64,000 nt of DNA from Ceratotherium simum simum (GCF_000283155.1 NW_004454160.1:10457424-10521423), one strand, 5' to 3'; shown: positions 38,215-49,548, counted from the first letter of the stretch. Numbers and translations are program-made. The notes: generated by a model not told the origin, from the sequence alone.

Positions 38215-38425
38215 TGCATCAGACATAACGATCTGGTAAAGAAAATTGTTATGGAAATATGTAACCGTGAGACGTTATCAAAGGCGTCTTTAAAGTCCCT
38301 TTTCAACCCCCAGCCGGGTGGAGGGGGTTGGAAATTGGAAAACTGGGAGACGATTACAGGACCATCAAAGTGGCCGAAATGCAATCCAATCTGCAGGTTT
38401 GAGGATGGCTAGCAGACTCCTGCCT
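38215..38425. promoter_or_regulatory. Candidate regulatory element with TCF/LEF and SOX-type sites
   Basis: Unique sequence with AAATTGTTATGG (SOX-type, about 38243-38254) and ATCAAAGG (TCF/LEF core, 38277-38284). It is followed by TCTTTAAAG and a run with little resemblance to any repeat. No repeat family or coding signal was recognised. Confidence 0.3.
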
Positions 38426-38621
38426 CAGCCCAGAAGGCTGCAAACCCACTGTTTAAAAACCAAATCAACGGCATCATCAGATCCGGGTCTGGAGCAAACA
38501 AACGGCGCCCACAAAGGCTTCCCTGGATTTCCCTTGCGCTGGGGAAATCTGAGAAGTGAGGCCCTGGGGAGGTGCCTAGCCCTGGGGAGGCTCCCAGCTT
38601 CCAAGGTTTCTATCTTCTCCT

Positions 38622-38646
38622 CCCCACCCCACCCCACCCCACCCCC
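38622..38646. repeat. (ACCCC)n short tandem repeat
   Basis: About five ACCCC units immediately before the long pyrimidine tract. Confidence 0.85.
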
Positions 38647-38654
38647 AGTCTGGG

Positions 38655-39010
38655 CTCCAGCTCTTTGTCTCTCCATCTCTCCACGCCTTTCTTCTTTCAC
38701 ATCTTTCTGCGCCTCCTCATTCTCCTTCCATCTGTCTCTCTTCTCCTTCCATCTCTTTTTATATTTTTTTTCCTAAGTGTTCTCTCTCTCCTTCTTCTCT
38801 CTACTGTTTCCTTCCTGTAATCTTTTTGTGACATTTCCATCCCTTTTTTATGAATGACCATCTCTTTTGTGTTTCAGCACTGTCTTTACATTTTGTCTTT
38901 TTCCTTTTTTCTCTTCTTTTTCTTCTCTCTTTCCTTCTTTTGTTCTTTCACAGCAACAACCTCTTTTCCTTGGCCTCTCTTTAATTTTTCTGCCCTTTTT
39001 CTGCTTTTGA
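38655..39010. other. Long polypyrimidine tract
   Basis: About 350 bases of mostly C and T on the plus strand (CTCTCCATCTCTCCACGCC... to TTTTTCTGCTTTTG) with few purines. It shows no retroelement structure. Such tracts can adopt triplex or unusual duplex structure. Confidence 0.7.
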
Positions 39011-39689
39011 ATAGTAATTTCCGACTACGTATAAGGTGAAACCCTCTTTGGCTGGTTTATTTAACAATGCAAGTCCTGGGTATTTCCCCCAGGTGTCCAA
39101 ACACAAAAGACCCTCCATGCATGCCCATCCAGCTTCCCCTCTCCCAATGTCCATCACCATTACGTGATGTTCACCATTATGAACTGTCCATCGCAGCAAT
39201 ATAACTGTGCCAGCACACACGGGCACACAAAATAGACATGTGGTTTTACCTAAGAAGAGGCTCTGCAGACATGGAAATTTATGTCCGGAGGAGTGGAACG
39301 CTACAGCACATAAAACTGATACACGCAGAGAACGTCTGTAATTTACAATTTTTTTTATGTGGGGTGAGAGAAAGAAACTATAATTTTGCTGCTACTAAAG
39401 TTCTCTATATTTATGCTCAAGATGTGAGGGCTTATCTTCATTCACATTTCTCATGGTCCCTAATCTTGAAGGTCGCTTCGATTGCAGGTTTATAATTAAA
39501 AAAGAGCCCAATTCTCACTTCTCACTAGAAACCCCGGGGAGTTGCATTCCGCCCTGCGAAACGTGTTAGTGACCACGAGAGGAAAACTCCATTTTGAGTC
39601 ATTCACCTTAAAAGAATCGTTTCGGGAACAGAAAGGGAAACAATACACGTATGTTTATCGAAGAATGGAACTGAGAACCGGCAGGAGAA

Positions 39690-40640
39690 AACGAAAGCAG
39701 ACGCCCCGCCCGCGCCTCGGGAGCCCCGGGAAGGCGCGGGAGCCGGCGCGGCTCGGCGCGGACAACCGACGGGATGCGGCAACTCGCGGCACCGCCACTC
39801 ACCGCCGCCTGTGGCCCGGACGAGAGCGGGCCGCGAGTTGCAGCGGCGGAGTCCGAGCAGCCGGCACCCGCCCGCCTGTCCGGCAGCCCGTCGGGCCGTC
39901 TGTCCGTCGCGGGCCCCGCGCGCCCCGCTCCCGGCTCGCGCGTTTCCTCGGCCCGCCGCCTCCGGCGCGGCTCCCCGCTAGCCTGGCCGCGCGGCGCACA
40001 ACCTGCGGGCTGCTGTCAATTTACCAGGCCCCAAGTTCACGGGCACTGCGCCCGTTCCGCTTGCGTGCGCCCAGGCCCTGCTTAGGCCCGGGGCTGCGGT
40101 GCTGGAGTCCGAGGCCGCCGCTGGACAGAAGAACGCGCGGACGGCCGCGGGCTCGACTCCCGGGGCTCTCCGAGCCCCAAGGCCCCGGGCGATCCGGGAA
40201 GAAACCAAGCGCATGTTCCCTTTGATCTGGTTTTATAGAGATTTGATGTTGCCATTAAACTTTGAATGCTTTTATCTATTTCAGTCTCTCTCTGATTCTC
40301 ATTTTGGGATGCCAGCGTGGCAATCTCTGCGAGGTGGTGAGGGCGCGCGGGAGGGACGCGGGCACCGGGATCAGCAGGCCCGGCGGCACAAAGGTGCGGG
40401 GGTGACGCTGGGCGCAGCCCCCTACCCACATCCACACACAATTGCCGCTCGCCCCACATGTCGCTCCTTCCCCCAACTCGCGCACCCGGCCGCTCTCTCC
40501 GCAACGCCGGCGCGGGAGGCCGGTACGAGGTTGAGGCGCGGCGGAGACACCAGGGCTCCGGGAGGCGCAGGGCGCCGAGCCGAGAGAGGAACTGGGAGCC
40601 GCCGCCGCGCCTCAGTCCTCCCTCCACAGCCCGCATGCCG
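39690..40640. other. CpG island with no recognised gene, about 12 kb upstream of ALX3
   Basis: Nearly 1 kb of high-GC, CpG-dense DNA with no recognised exon. The island is split by an AT-richer block at about 40205-40315. The several open frames across it are low-complexity Pro/Arg/Ala products and are not credible proteins. It could be the promoter of an unannotated non-coding RNA, an alternative upstream ALX3 promoter, or a CpG-island-type distal enhancer. Confidence 0.75.
40205..40315. promoter_or_regulatory. AT-rich block with a full TCF/LEF site inside the upstream CpG island
   Basis: CCTTTGATCT at 40219-40228 is the reverse complement of the full TCF/LEF consensus AGATCAAAGG. Nearby are TTTTATAG, CCATTAAAC and AACTTTGAATG. 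The sequence is unique and AT-rich although CpG island flanks it on both sides, which suggests constraint. Confidence 0.4.
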
Positions 40641-41844
40641 AGACACTCTATTACTTTCAGGTGTGGACCACTTAATAAAATAAATTTTCCAGGGCGGGAG
40701 GCAGGTTTTCAGGGGCCAAACTCAAATCCGCGGACTTCGCATTCATCAAGAGGGGCTTCCCGAAAATCCGGTAGGGTTTTGGCGGATTCGGGAACAGAGG
40801 ATGACTCTCCCTGGGATGATACTGTCCTTGTGGATAGGGGTACCCAGAGAGACTCTCTCTCTGTGTCAACCTCGGTTCTTGGTACATCCGAACAGAATCA
40901 ACCATTTTTGGACTGAATCACTGTTAAATGGGACAGAGCCCCAGAGCCCAGTGGGGAGACCCAGCGCTAACAGAAAGTTGTCTCCCATCCCCTCCCTCAC
41001 CTCTTTCTCTATCTTTTCCTTTGTCTCCATCATCCATTGCCCAACGCTCTCTTGATCTGAGATTTCCAAACCTGGTTTTTTAACACTCCAGGGAAACTCC
41101 AATTATCTCTAGGGCTTTGTGAAATACTCAAAATGAAATCAACTTTAACTAACTTTAATTATTTAACTGCAGGCTATGGACCCCTGATTGGGCAGGAGAA
41201 GCAGAGGAGGATGTTGGTGAATCAAACAAACCATCCCAGGGTATCACAGCTCCCTGAAGGTGAGGAATGCCAGCTTCAGAAATTTCAGGGCTCAGGAAAT
41301 AATCTTGGGCTCAGGAAGAGAAAACGAAGTTCCCAGGAGGGCAGGGGCTTAGTTTATTAAGGTTTGATCCCAGGGAAGGCTCTCTCTGACAAGAGGGGCC
41401 AGGGACTCTGTCCTGCCCTGGGCTTCCTCCCCTACCCTCTTGCCGACTATCTCCACCTAGGCCTTTGGAGAAGGAAGGGAGTGGGTTTCTCCCTTCCTAC
41501 CCCACTCTACTCCCATGTAAAATCTTTTAGTAAGGTCCAGTTACCCTGGACAAAGCAAACCGGTTCCTTCCCTGTTTGCTAGGAAATTCAGACCACAATA
41601 GAATTTTTGTATGAATTTCCCAGGAATCTGGGCTGACGTAAACATGCTGTCTCTCATGGTTCTGCTCTTTTAGAAGAGTTACTCACCCAAAAGTCTCGGA
41701 GGGCCCCTCACTCCTCCTCACACCACTGGATCTAGGAAACTGCCCTTCTCCTGAGCTCAGGGATGGGAGCCCCAAGACGTGACCAGATGGCCGTGGTAGA
41801 GGGCAACTTGCTCTCACGGTGTCTGACAAGGGCCCACATGTTTC

Positions 41845-42065
41845 CCGTACAGAGAACAAACCTGCCCCATTAAAGCGTTACTCCGCTGGGGAAAATACTG
41901 ATGCAATATTGGAAACACGCTGGGCCCACTGTGAGAGCCGGAAGGAGAGGCAGGTCCTCTCAGGAAGGCAGCAGAGGCCAGTGGGCGAAACTAATCCCGC
42001 CACGTCCACCCTCTCTTGGCCCGGCAAATTGAGGGAGGGATTATTGACCAAAACATCCGCATGAG
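41845..42065. promoter_or_regulatory. Candidate element with paired bicoid-type sites
   Basis: Unique sequence containing CCATTAAAGCG, GATGCAATATTGG, ACTAATCCCG and GGGATTATTGACC. The last two are inverted bicoid-class cores about 45 bases apart. CpGs are retained throughout. Function is unproven. Confidence 0.28.
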
Positions 42066-42484
42066 AGAGCCTATGGGGCTGGTGGTATAGTTACAAAGAG
42101 AGCATCTGGGGACAGACAGGGGCAGAAGGTGCTGGCGACTCAGGGGGCGGCTGGGGGAACGTGGCCTGGCTGCCTGGGCTTAGGGCTGAACTGGAGCGTC
42201 CACTTCCCAGGGCTTGAACTTTACAGCAAATTACTCCATGGTTTGGACCCCAGCGACACTACTGATCTAAATAGTTTATTAACAAATGGAAAATACATAA
42301 ACACATAACAATTGCCTCTAAGAAAAAATTCATTAAAATCCCCCGTGTTATGTGCAAAATAAATAGCTGAGACCATATGGGTGAGGAGGAAAGTGGCTGT
42401 GTCCTAATTAGCTATATGCTCTTGGCAAAAGCTCCCTCTCCAGGCCTCTGTTCCCTCATTTCTAGATGAAGATGACAGCCTAGA

Positions 42485-42668
42485 TAAGTGGTTTTCAAAC
42501 TTTTAGACTGCATTAGTATCACCAAAAAAACTTGTTAAAGATTGCTGGGCCCCACCCCAAGAGTTTCTGACTTACTAGGTCTGGGGTAGGGCCAATAATT
42601 TGCCTTTCTAACAAGTTCCTTGATGCTGCAGCTGCTGGCCTGAGGACCATACTTTGAGAACCTTTGGA
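42485..42668 (+). mobile_element. MER5A-type (hAT-Charlie) non-autonomous DNA transposon
   Basis: A near full-length copy with AGTGGTTTTCAAACTTTTAG at the start, TTGCTGGGCCCCACCCC and GAGTTTCTGACTTACTAGG in the middle, and CATACTTTGAGAACC at the end. The two ends are inverted repeats. Such short copies carry no transposase gene. Confidence 0.85.
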
Positions 42669-43184
42669 CTAGATGATGTTTCAGCTCCCATCCAGATCTA
42701 ACATTCTGCTCTATCTCCATGCCCCTGGATATCCCCCAGGCCCCCTGAAGTGTTTGGAACCAAATAGGAGAGGGCTGATGTTTTTACACTCAAGCTTGCA
42801 CGCCCCATCATCAGTACAGAATAAATCTTTCAGCTGGCCGACAGGAGCTGGTCACCCTGCCCACTGAAGGATTCCTGACCTTTCGGTGCACATATTCCAG
42901 CTTGAATTAACCCCAGCTGGCTGACAGCAGGGCCTGAATCTCCAACAGTGGCTAATGCTGGTTTTCCTTTGTACCAAGCAGGGCTGGGCCTAATCCTAGC
43001 TAAATTCCAAGCAGGCCTGCTGTGTAGGGCTGCCTTCAGAGGGTTGGCAAGAGCCCAGTACATCTCCGGGCCCCTCGATGTGGCCGAGTATCTGCCAAAC
43101 ACTTGCCCCAACGCACACACGCACACACTTCGCCACACACAGAATCCCCGGTCATCAGGAGAACTAGTTTCACTTTGATGTACC

Positions 43185-43350
43185 TCTCGCTGCACATTTG
43201 TTTCAGCTCCTCTCCTGGAGCCACGGCCTTATTTATCTTCTTGGCATGGGTTCTTAGAATACTTCCATTCAGGCAGCAGCAAAATCACTCAGCTCCACTG
43301 TTTTACGAAGTTTATCAAACAGCAAAATATCCGGTCTCTTTGTCCAATGG
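43185..43350. promoter_or_regulatory. Candidate conserved non-coding block
   Basis: Non-repetitive sequence with GGCCTTATTTATC, TTTTACGAAGTTTATC and GTCCAATGG. No repeat family was recognised and there is no coding signal. This is a low-confidence call from sequence texture only. Confidence 0.2.
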
Positions 43351-44454
43351 ATCTGGTGAGAATGTGCCTACAGAACTGCTTTTTCCCAGATGTCCTGGGG
43401 TCTGTGTGTGGTTATAGATACCCTCGCCTATGAGGACCCCGCAAAATCTGGGGCTTGCCTACTCATGATACAAGGGGCCCCCAAAGCAGATGCAGAGTTT
43501 TGAAGCTTCTCCTAAATAGGGAGACCCAGCCACACACACTCCACACACGCACACACTATGTTCACACCCCACCAACAGACCCTCAGACTCCACAGCAGAT
43601 CAACAACCCTCTACACCCCACCCCAGTCCCCTGGCCTGGCATAGCACCCCTGCCCCCAAAGGCAGGAGCTGCTTCTAAAATCCTCACTGTCATCTCCAAC
43701 CCAAAGTTTGGGACCTTTGTGGAGAGAGCCACCTCCCCTGCAGCTGAGGGCTCAGGCCCTCCCCATCCATTTAAAGGGACCAAGTGTTTCATAATCTCCA
43801 GAGGTCGACTCCGAACAGCCACAAGCCTGGTCTTCTCCACTGCTCCTCCCATCCCAAGCATCCTGCTTGCTTTCCAGGAATCATGCCAACCCCAGGGCTG
43901 GGCTCTCTACCTCCAATCGCACCTGAGGCCTCGCAGCCAGGGCTGGGGGGGTGGCCCACACTCTTTGAGGGACAAGGGATCCAGCCGCCAGGCCAACTCT
44001 CACTCAGCACATGGTATGCCCAGTGCTGTCACCAGGATGGCAGCGATCACAGGATTCCAGAGCCTGGAAAGTCCACTTGGAGCCCTCCTCCCTCTGCCCC
44101 TTAAGGAGGTCCTCAAAGTCCAGAGAGTAGCCGGGGCTAGGCAGATGCCCCAACTTTGCAGTTGACAATGCGTGCTGACTGAAGGACCCTTTCTGGATGG
44201 AAATCCAACTCAGAGCTTCCCAACGTCCCCTGATGACACATCCCTGTGCCCTGTCTCTACAGCCCTCATTCTCTGGGCTGCTGATCGTCTATATACCCTC
44301 AACTCCTCCCCATCTGGCAATAAGTCTGGTCATTTTTTCCCACTAAATACCTCTTTCCTGCATCCATCTCTCTGCATTTCCTCAGCCACATTCCAGGCCA
44401 GGCCTTAGTCACCTCGTACCTGGACCACTCTCTTACCCGCTGACTGTGTCCCCT

Positions 44455-44625
44455 TCTCCTATGTCCCCTGGCTATCTTGGGCAAGTTATTCTCTCTATGC
44501 CCTAGCTTTCTCATCTGTAAAATGGAGATAATGGTACCTTCCTTATAAGGAGATAAGAATTAAATAAGATATTGTACTTAAAGGGCCTGGCCCATAGTAA
44601 GTGCTGAGTAAATGTTAGGTATCAT
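44455..44625 (+). repeat. MIR SINE relic
   Basis: Forward MIR with TTTCTCATCTGTAAAATGGA and CCCATAGTAAGTGCTGAGTA. Confidence 0.7.
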
Positions 44626-45484
44626 CATTACTATTATTATTCTGCTCAAGCTACCGAAATTATCTTCCCAAAGCACAGCTCTCACTCTCCTGCTAAATAA
44701 CAACAATAACAATAGTAATAATACTAACACTTATCAAACACTTATGGGCCAGGCCCTGCTCCAAGTGCATCTCAGTACTCTCCAATGGCTCCCCATTGCC
44801 TAAAAGAAAGGAGGTGCCATTTTTTGCACGTGCTACATTCTGGTCCTGCTCAGCCTGTCTGTTGTCATGTCTGCTGCTCCTTCACAAAGCCCCCTGCTGG
44901 AGGAGCCAAGCCCCCCAAGCCCAGACATCTCCTGTCCACTTGACCCGGGTTCAGCAACTGTCCTCTTCTCCACCTGCCCACACTTGGCTGGCCCTTCACG
45001 TTTCCTCGGGCCACAGCTCACAGATCTCTGAGGATTCCCTGCGGGGTGGAATGGCTCTTGGCCTCAGTGCCCAGGGCTGTGCGGCTGGCAGTCCAGGGAC
45101 TACACTGATACGCTCACAACCACCCCGCGGTTTCCTTCTCCACCCACAAGTGCCGTCAGAGTACACCAGCCCCTTCTGCTCATGTCTCTTCCTCAGCAAG
45201 GCCAGCCTGTCTCACACTCAGCAAACATCTTGTATCAGTGAGTAATTGTTCATGTGTCCAAATCTTGTCTCCCCAGGAGAAAAAATCTAGTAAGAAGGAT
45301 CCACCTAGGCTCTGGAGTAGGGGTGTGTTTTCAGCCCCTCCACTCTGCCGTGCACAGTCTCTGCCCGCCACACGCGCGGATCCATGACCTGCTGGAGGGA
45401 GAGCACAGCCCTTGCCTGTCTGAGAAGACTCAGACAGCATGGCACCCTGGAGATGTGCAAGCTTACTCGGCCACCTGCCTGGCA

Positions 45485-45662
45485 GCCCTCCTGGTTCTGT
45501 CATTTACGAAGTGTGTGACACCTTGGACAACTTAATTTCTCCGAGTGCTATATTCTCAGCTGTAAAGTGGAAATAATAATAGCTACCTCCTGAGGGGATT
45601 ATATGAAATTTAAAAATGTCAAGTGCCTAATTCAGATCTAACTCATAGTGGGCCCTCAACCC
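45485..45662 (+). repeat. MIR SINE relic interrupted downstream by an ERE
   Basis: Forward MIR with GTGTGACACCTTGGACAACT, CAGCTGTAAAGTGGAAATAA and CTCATAGTGGGCCCTCAA. The ERE at 45711 was inserted just beyond. Confidence 0.65.
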
Positions 45663-45710
45663 CATGTCCCTTCCCTGTCACTCAATTCCAGGTCTGAGGC
45701 CAGGGTTCTC

Positions 45711-45931
45711 GGGCCGGCCCCGCGGCTTAGCGGTTAAGTGCGTGCGCTCTGCTGCTGGCGACCCGGGTTCGGATCCCGGGTGCGCACCAACGCACCGCTT
45801 CTCCGGCCATGCTGAGGCCACGTCCCACATACAGCAACTAGAAGGATGTGCACCTATGACACACAACTATCTACTGGGGCTTTGGGGTAAAAAACTAAAT
45901 AAATAAATAAAATTATAAAAAAAAAAAAAAA
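45711..45931 (+). mobile_element. ERE1-like SINE, young copy
   Basis: It begins GGGCCGGCCCCGCGGCTTAG, has the B-box GGGTTCGGATCCC, keeps many CpGs, and ends in an (AAAT)n and poly-A tail. A 14-base duplication, AGGCCAGGGTTCTC at 45697-45710 and AGGCCAGGGTTTTC at 45932-45945, flanks it. The good CpG retention and long A run suggest recent insertion. It lies in otherwise MIR-derived sequence. Confidence 0.92.
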
Positions 45932-46444
45932 AGGCCAGGGTTTTCTTTGCTAAGCCGACAGCAGTGCAATACGGGATTCTAACACCCCTCTCCAAGAAGA
46001 GGTGCATCTACTTCCTTCCTTCACCTCTATGAACGAAGAGCCCCCATGGAGCCCTGAGATTAGCCTCTGTACTGAGGGAGCCCCCTGGGAGTTTGCCTGC
46101 TGGGACAGCTGAATGCTCAGGGTACTGAGAGAACCAGGGCACACCTTGTCTCAGTGCTGGATCTCCCCAGTCTTCCTCAGGACAGGCAGTGTAGCTGTCA
46201 CTGCCCAGTGGGCTCTGCTACTTGCCTGCCAGGCACCAAGTCATGCCCCTTCATCCCTCTTTATAACCTATCAACACAGCCACTCCTCTGACCCAACATT
46301 TGGCATTAGGCCTCACCTTTGGCATCAGGCACCTTGGGTTGGAATCCCAGGAGCACTTAGCAGCAGTGGTGGGACATGGGCAGTTTTCTGAACCAGCCTC
46401 CACAACGGCCCCCAAGGAGCCACACCTGTGGAATCCTCTCCTTC

Positions 46445-46893
46445 ACTAAATCAGGGCTGACCTGCATGGCCAGCAGAATATGGCAGAAGTCATGGTGTGT
46501 GAATGCCGAGGCTAGGTCATAAACAGCATTGCAGCTTCCACCTTGGTCTCTTGGACCGTTCGCTGTGGAGGAGGCCAGCTGCCAGAGTTGAGGACGTGCA
46601 AGCAGCCATGTGGAGAGTCCCACACAGGGAGGAATGGAGGCCTCCTGTCAACAACCATCCCCAACCCGCCAACTAGTGAGCGAGCCACCTTGGAAGCAAA
46701 TCCTCTAGCCCACCTCAAGCCTTCAGAATACCGCAGCCCAGCCAACATCTGACTTGGGGTCATGAGAGGTTCCATGCCAGACTACTCAGCCACACTGCTC
46801 CTGAATCCCTGACCCACAGTCACTGATGATTGCTGTTCTAAGCCACTAAGTTTTAGGGTGATTTGTTACGCAGCATTAGGTGACTAATCCACA
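46445..46893 (+). mobile_element. MLT1-type LTR relic (ERVL-MaLR)
   Basis: A long, diverged but colinear match to an MLT1 LTR. It starts around GCAGAATATGGCAGAAG, continues through GGAAGCAAATCCTC and ends with TTCTAAGCCACTAAGTTTTA and TTTGTTACGCAGCATTAG. It is a solitary LTR; no internal retroviral genes are present. Confidence 0.8.
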
Positions 46894-46894
46894 G

Positions 46895-47030
46895 ACCAAT
46901 CTCAGTTCCTTCATTTGTAAATGGGAATATTAATGCTGACTTTCTAACACTATAAAGATGAAATAAGATGGTGTTTACCAGGCATACTGCAGGTGTTTGT
47001 GAGTTGTGGGTATTATTATTACCCATCCCA
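46895..47030 (+). repeat. MIR SINE relic
   Basis: Forward MIR fragment directly after the MLT1 LTR (CTTCATTTGTAAATGGGAAT, AAGATGAAATAAGATGG). Confidence 0.55.
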
Positions 47031-47739
47031 CTACCTCTCCTTCCCTGAAGACTCCAGAGGAGGCTGGGCACAGGCCCTTCCACCCTCTTCACTTGTTTTT
47101 CTCCCAGTCCCTTGTAAAGTTCAGACCCAGTCTTCATTCTCTCTCTTCCTCCAACACAGGAGCAGACACTGGACGGGAGTGGATGTATCTGTGACATGGC
47201 GGTGAGCTCCTTCCACAACTCTGGGGTGGGACCCACTCACATTTCTAAGGGTGTTCAGTGGTGTGTGTTTGCATGTCCTTTGAAGGGCCCCAAATGTGAT
47301 GATTACATACTTGTTAGCCCTGTAAAACAACAAATCTGGAATCTACACTCTGGAACCAATGGATTTCCTGCTGAAATGAGTTCAAGGGGTGCCCTGGTCA
47401 TCATTCCGGGGAAGAGCCAAAGCTTGCTACAAAAGACCTCGCAGACTACCCCACTGCCGGCCTCACATGGCTCCTCTGCCACCCCACTCAACTCTCTACC
47501 TCACAGCTCCCAGCCAACAGAGGTGCTTGTTGCTGTTATTTTCATGTTTTCATAATATCTGCCCATTGGGTGCTGGTCCTGGGTTCTCCCTTAGAGTACG
47601 GGACTTGCAGGGCCTGGCTCCCTCCTCCACAGCTAGCACTAGTGAATCCAGCGCGAGAAGCTGGGCTTGGCAGCTGCTGTGGACCAAAGCCCATGGAGCC
47701 ATCCTGCCCTCCCCCTGCAGTTTCTCTTGATTCCTGTGG

Positions 47740-48205
47740 ACTCCTCCACCTTAGTCTCTCTTCCTCCCATCCCAATCCAAACTCTCTTCCTGCCCAGACC
47801 GCAGCAATAGTCAACAAATTCAAGTTCCCCAAACTTGGCTTCCTCCTTCTCACCTCTGGACTGTTCTCTCTGGAATGCCCTTTCTCCCTACCCCTCCATA
47901 TACCTGCCGCTGGTTACCCCGACTCAACTTTCAGGATCCAACCTGGAAGCATTCCATGACCAGCCGCCCCCAGCCCATGGCTGGGACAGGTCCCAACTCA
48001 TGACCCCCACGGTCCCCTGTGCTCGCCTGCCTCAGCACAACACACCCGATGTGAGTGCCTGTCGCTCTGTGTCTCTCCTGCTAGTCTGGAAAAGCCTTGA
48101 CAGTAAGTGGTCTGTCTCTCTTACTCTGTCCTCACTGTGCAGCCCTGCTGTCTGGCACAGGGCAGGCATTCAATAAATGCTTGATGAATGAATGAATGAA
48201 TGCAT
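47740..48205 (+). repeat. L2 LINE 3'-end relic with (GAAT)n tail
   Basis: Forward L2-like 3' region ending GGCATTCAATAAATGCTTGA followed by several TGAA units at 48185-48203. Confidence 0.6.
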
Positions 48206-48799
48206 ACGAATAATTGATCAAAGTGTTAAAATAGTCAAGAAGTCTAAACCTACCCTCTTCTGTTTTACACCAAGAATGAGTTCATCAAAAACTCCTCCAC
48301 CAAATGACTTCTCTTGGTCATTGCCGGCACTTGCCACAGAATCCATTTACCTTCACACAGTAAGGCCGACATCAGGGCAAACCAGGCCCTCAGGACACTG
48401 TCACATCCTGGATACAGCTCCGCCTCTCTGGCCCCTGCCCCCATTCCATCCCAACCCCAGAGAGGTAAGTGGAGAGAATGAGCAGAGAAATATAGGTTCA
48501 AGGTGGAGTCAGGCTCAAGAATCATCTGTATAAACACTGTCTTGTTCATTCCAATAAAACGGAACTGAAGAATCATTCTCTCAATTTTCCAGGGGAGAAA
48601 CTGAGGAACAGACAGGTTAAGTGGCTCTCCCAATGAAACACATCAAATCAGTGGAAGAGAAAAAATAGCTCCCTAACTTCCCAGAAATTTCACCCCAAAG
48701 CACAGCTTGGATTGTCAGAATGACAGCCAAGGATTCTGAGTATCCATAACACAAAGCTTTTTTTTCCCCCCTTCTTTCTTTCTTTTACATTTCATGGGT

Positions 48800-48960
48800 G
48801 AGGGGTAAGCACCGGATCTGAAGGTTTATTTACCATTCCTTAGCCTGACCTTCCGGGAAGAATGTCACTAATGAGAAACAATCTACTTGGGCTCCCAAAC
48901 CCAGAATTTTCATAGGGATCAATTTAGGATTTCAGAGTCTAAACAGGACAAGGGTAATAC
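48800..48960. promoter_or_regulatory. Candidate element with a consensus STAT site
   Basis: TTCCGGGAA at 48851-48859 is a full TTC-N3-GAA STAT site. CACTAATGAG and GAAACAATC (SOX-like) follow within 40 bases. The DNA is unique and lies between an L2 relic and an AT-rich stretch. Confidence 0.25.
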
Positions 48961-49299
48961 CAACTGTCTTCCCTTCGAAGAAAAAAAAAAAGCAACTGAG
49001 TTTTTCCTGTCTGGAAGGAAGTTTTGTAAATGTCAAACAAATGTCAGAGCTGAGGTTACATCTTTCCCGTTGTTCCGATCCCCTTGGGATGTCCACTGGG
49101 AGCAACGGAGAGCATTCGCTTTCCCGTGGTATAGGCTGAGGGAAGTCAAAAATGAAAGGAAAGGGGTAGATGGGACTGATGTTTCAAAAACTGACCTTAC
49201 GGTGGAGACTAGAAGCCAGGAGCTCTGCTCTCGAGACCAGGTTCCATTCTAATTCACAGCGAAATGAGGATTCTGTCATTGTGCAGGAGACATTTCCAT

Positions 49300-49425
49300 C
49301 CCAGCAAAGTGTACACTCCATGAAGGCAGAGGTCACGTCTGTCTTGCTCTCTGCTGTATCTCACTGCCAGCAAATGCCTGTCACATTGTAGGTCCTCCTA
49401 TTAAATGAATGAATTAAACAACTAG
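49300..49425 (+). repeat. L2 LINE 3'-end relic
   Basis: Forward L2 end: CACTCCATGAAGGCAGAGGT through ATTAAATGAATGAATTAA. Confidence 0.55.
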
Positions 49426-49507
49426 CCAGTGTAAAACAGTTGCATAGAAACAGCCAATAGATATTATTTCTATTTTAAAAGCAGTTTTTCTTAGCAGGTG
49501 GAGAGAT

Positions 49508-49548
49508 TATTTTATTTTTTTTATTTTATTTTATTTTATTTTATTTTC
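49508..49548. repeat. (TTTTA)n short tandem repeat
   Basis: About seven TTTTA units, slightly interrupted at the start. It could be the reverse-complement A-rich tail of an unrecognised retroelement. Confidence 0.85.

Larger units (their letters stand above)
40641..45484. other. Intergenic DNA between the upstream CpG island and the ERE1-like SINE
   Basis: No gene was seen. The MIR scrap at about 42395-42480, MER5A, the two candidate elements and MIR copies at 44455-44775 are the recognised contents. An L2-like stretch may lie at about 44800-45250. The rest is unassigned. Confidence 0.5.

Noticed and set aside
39542..40225. 227-codon open frame across the upstream CpG island
   Set aside because: It starts in AT-rich non-coding DNA and becomes low-complexity Pro/Arg/Ala in the island; no domain, and no splice or codon-bias support.
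42130..42160. AGGGGGCGGC resembling a CTCF core
   Set aside because: The 5' half of the motif (CCAC/CCAG) is absent, so the match is poor.
45711..45800. tRNA-like A and B boxes
   Set aside because: They belong to an ERE SINE with poly-A tail and target-site duplications, not to a functional tRNA gene.
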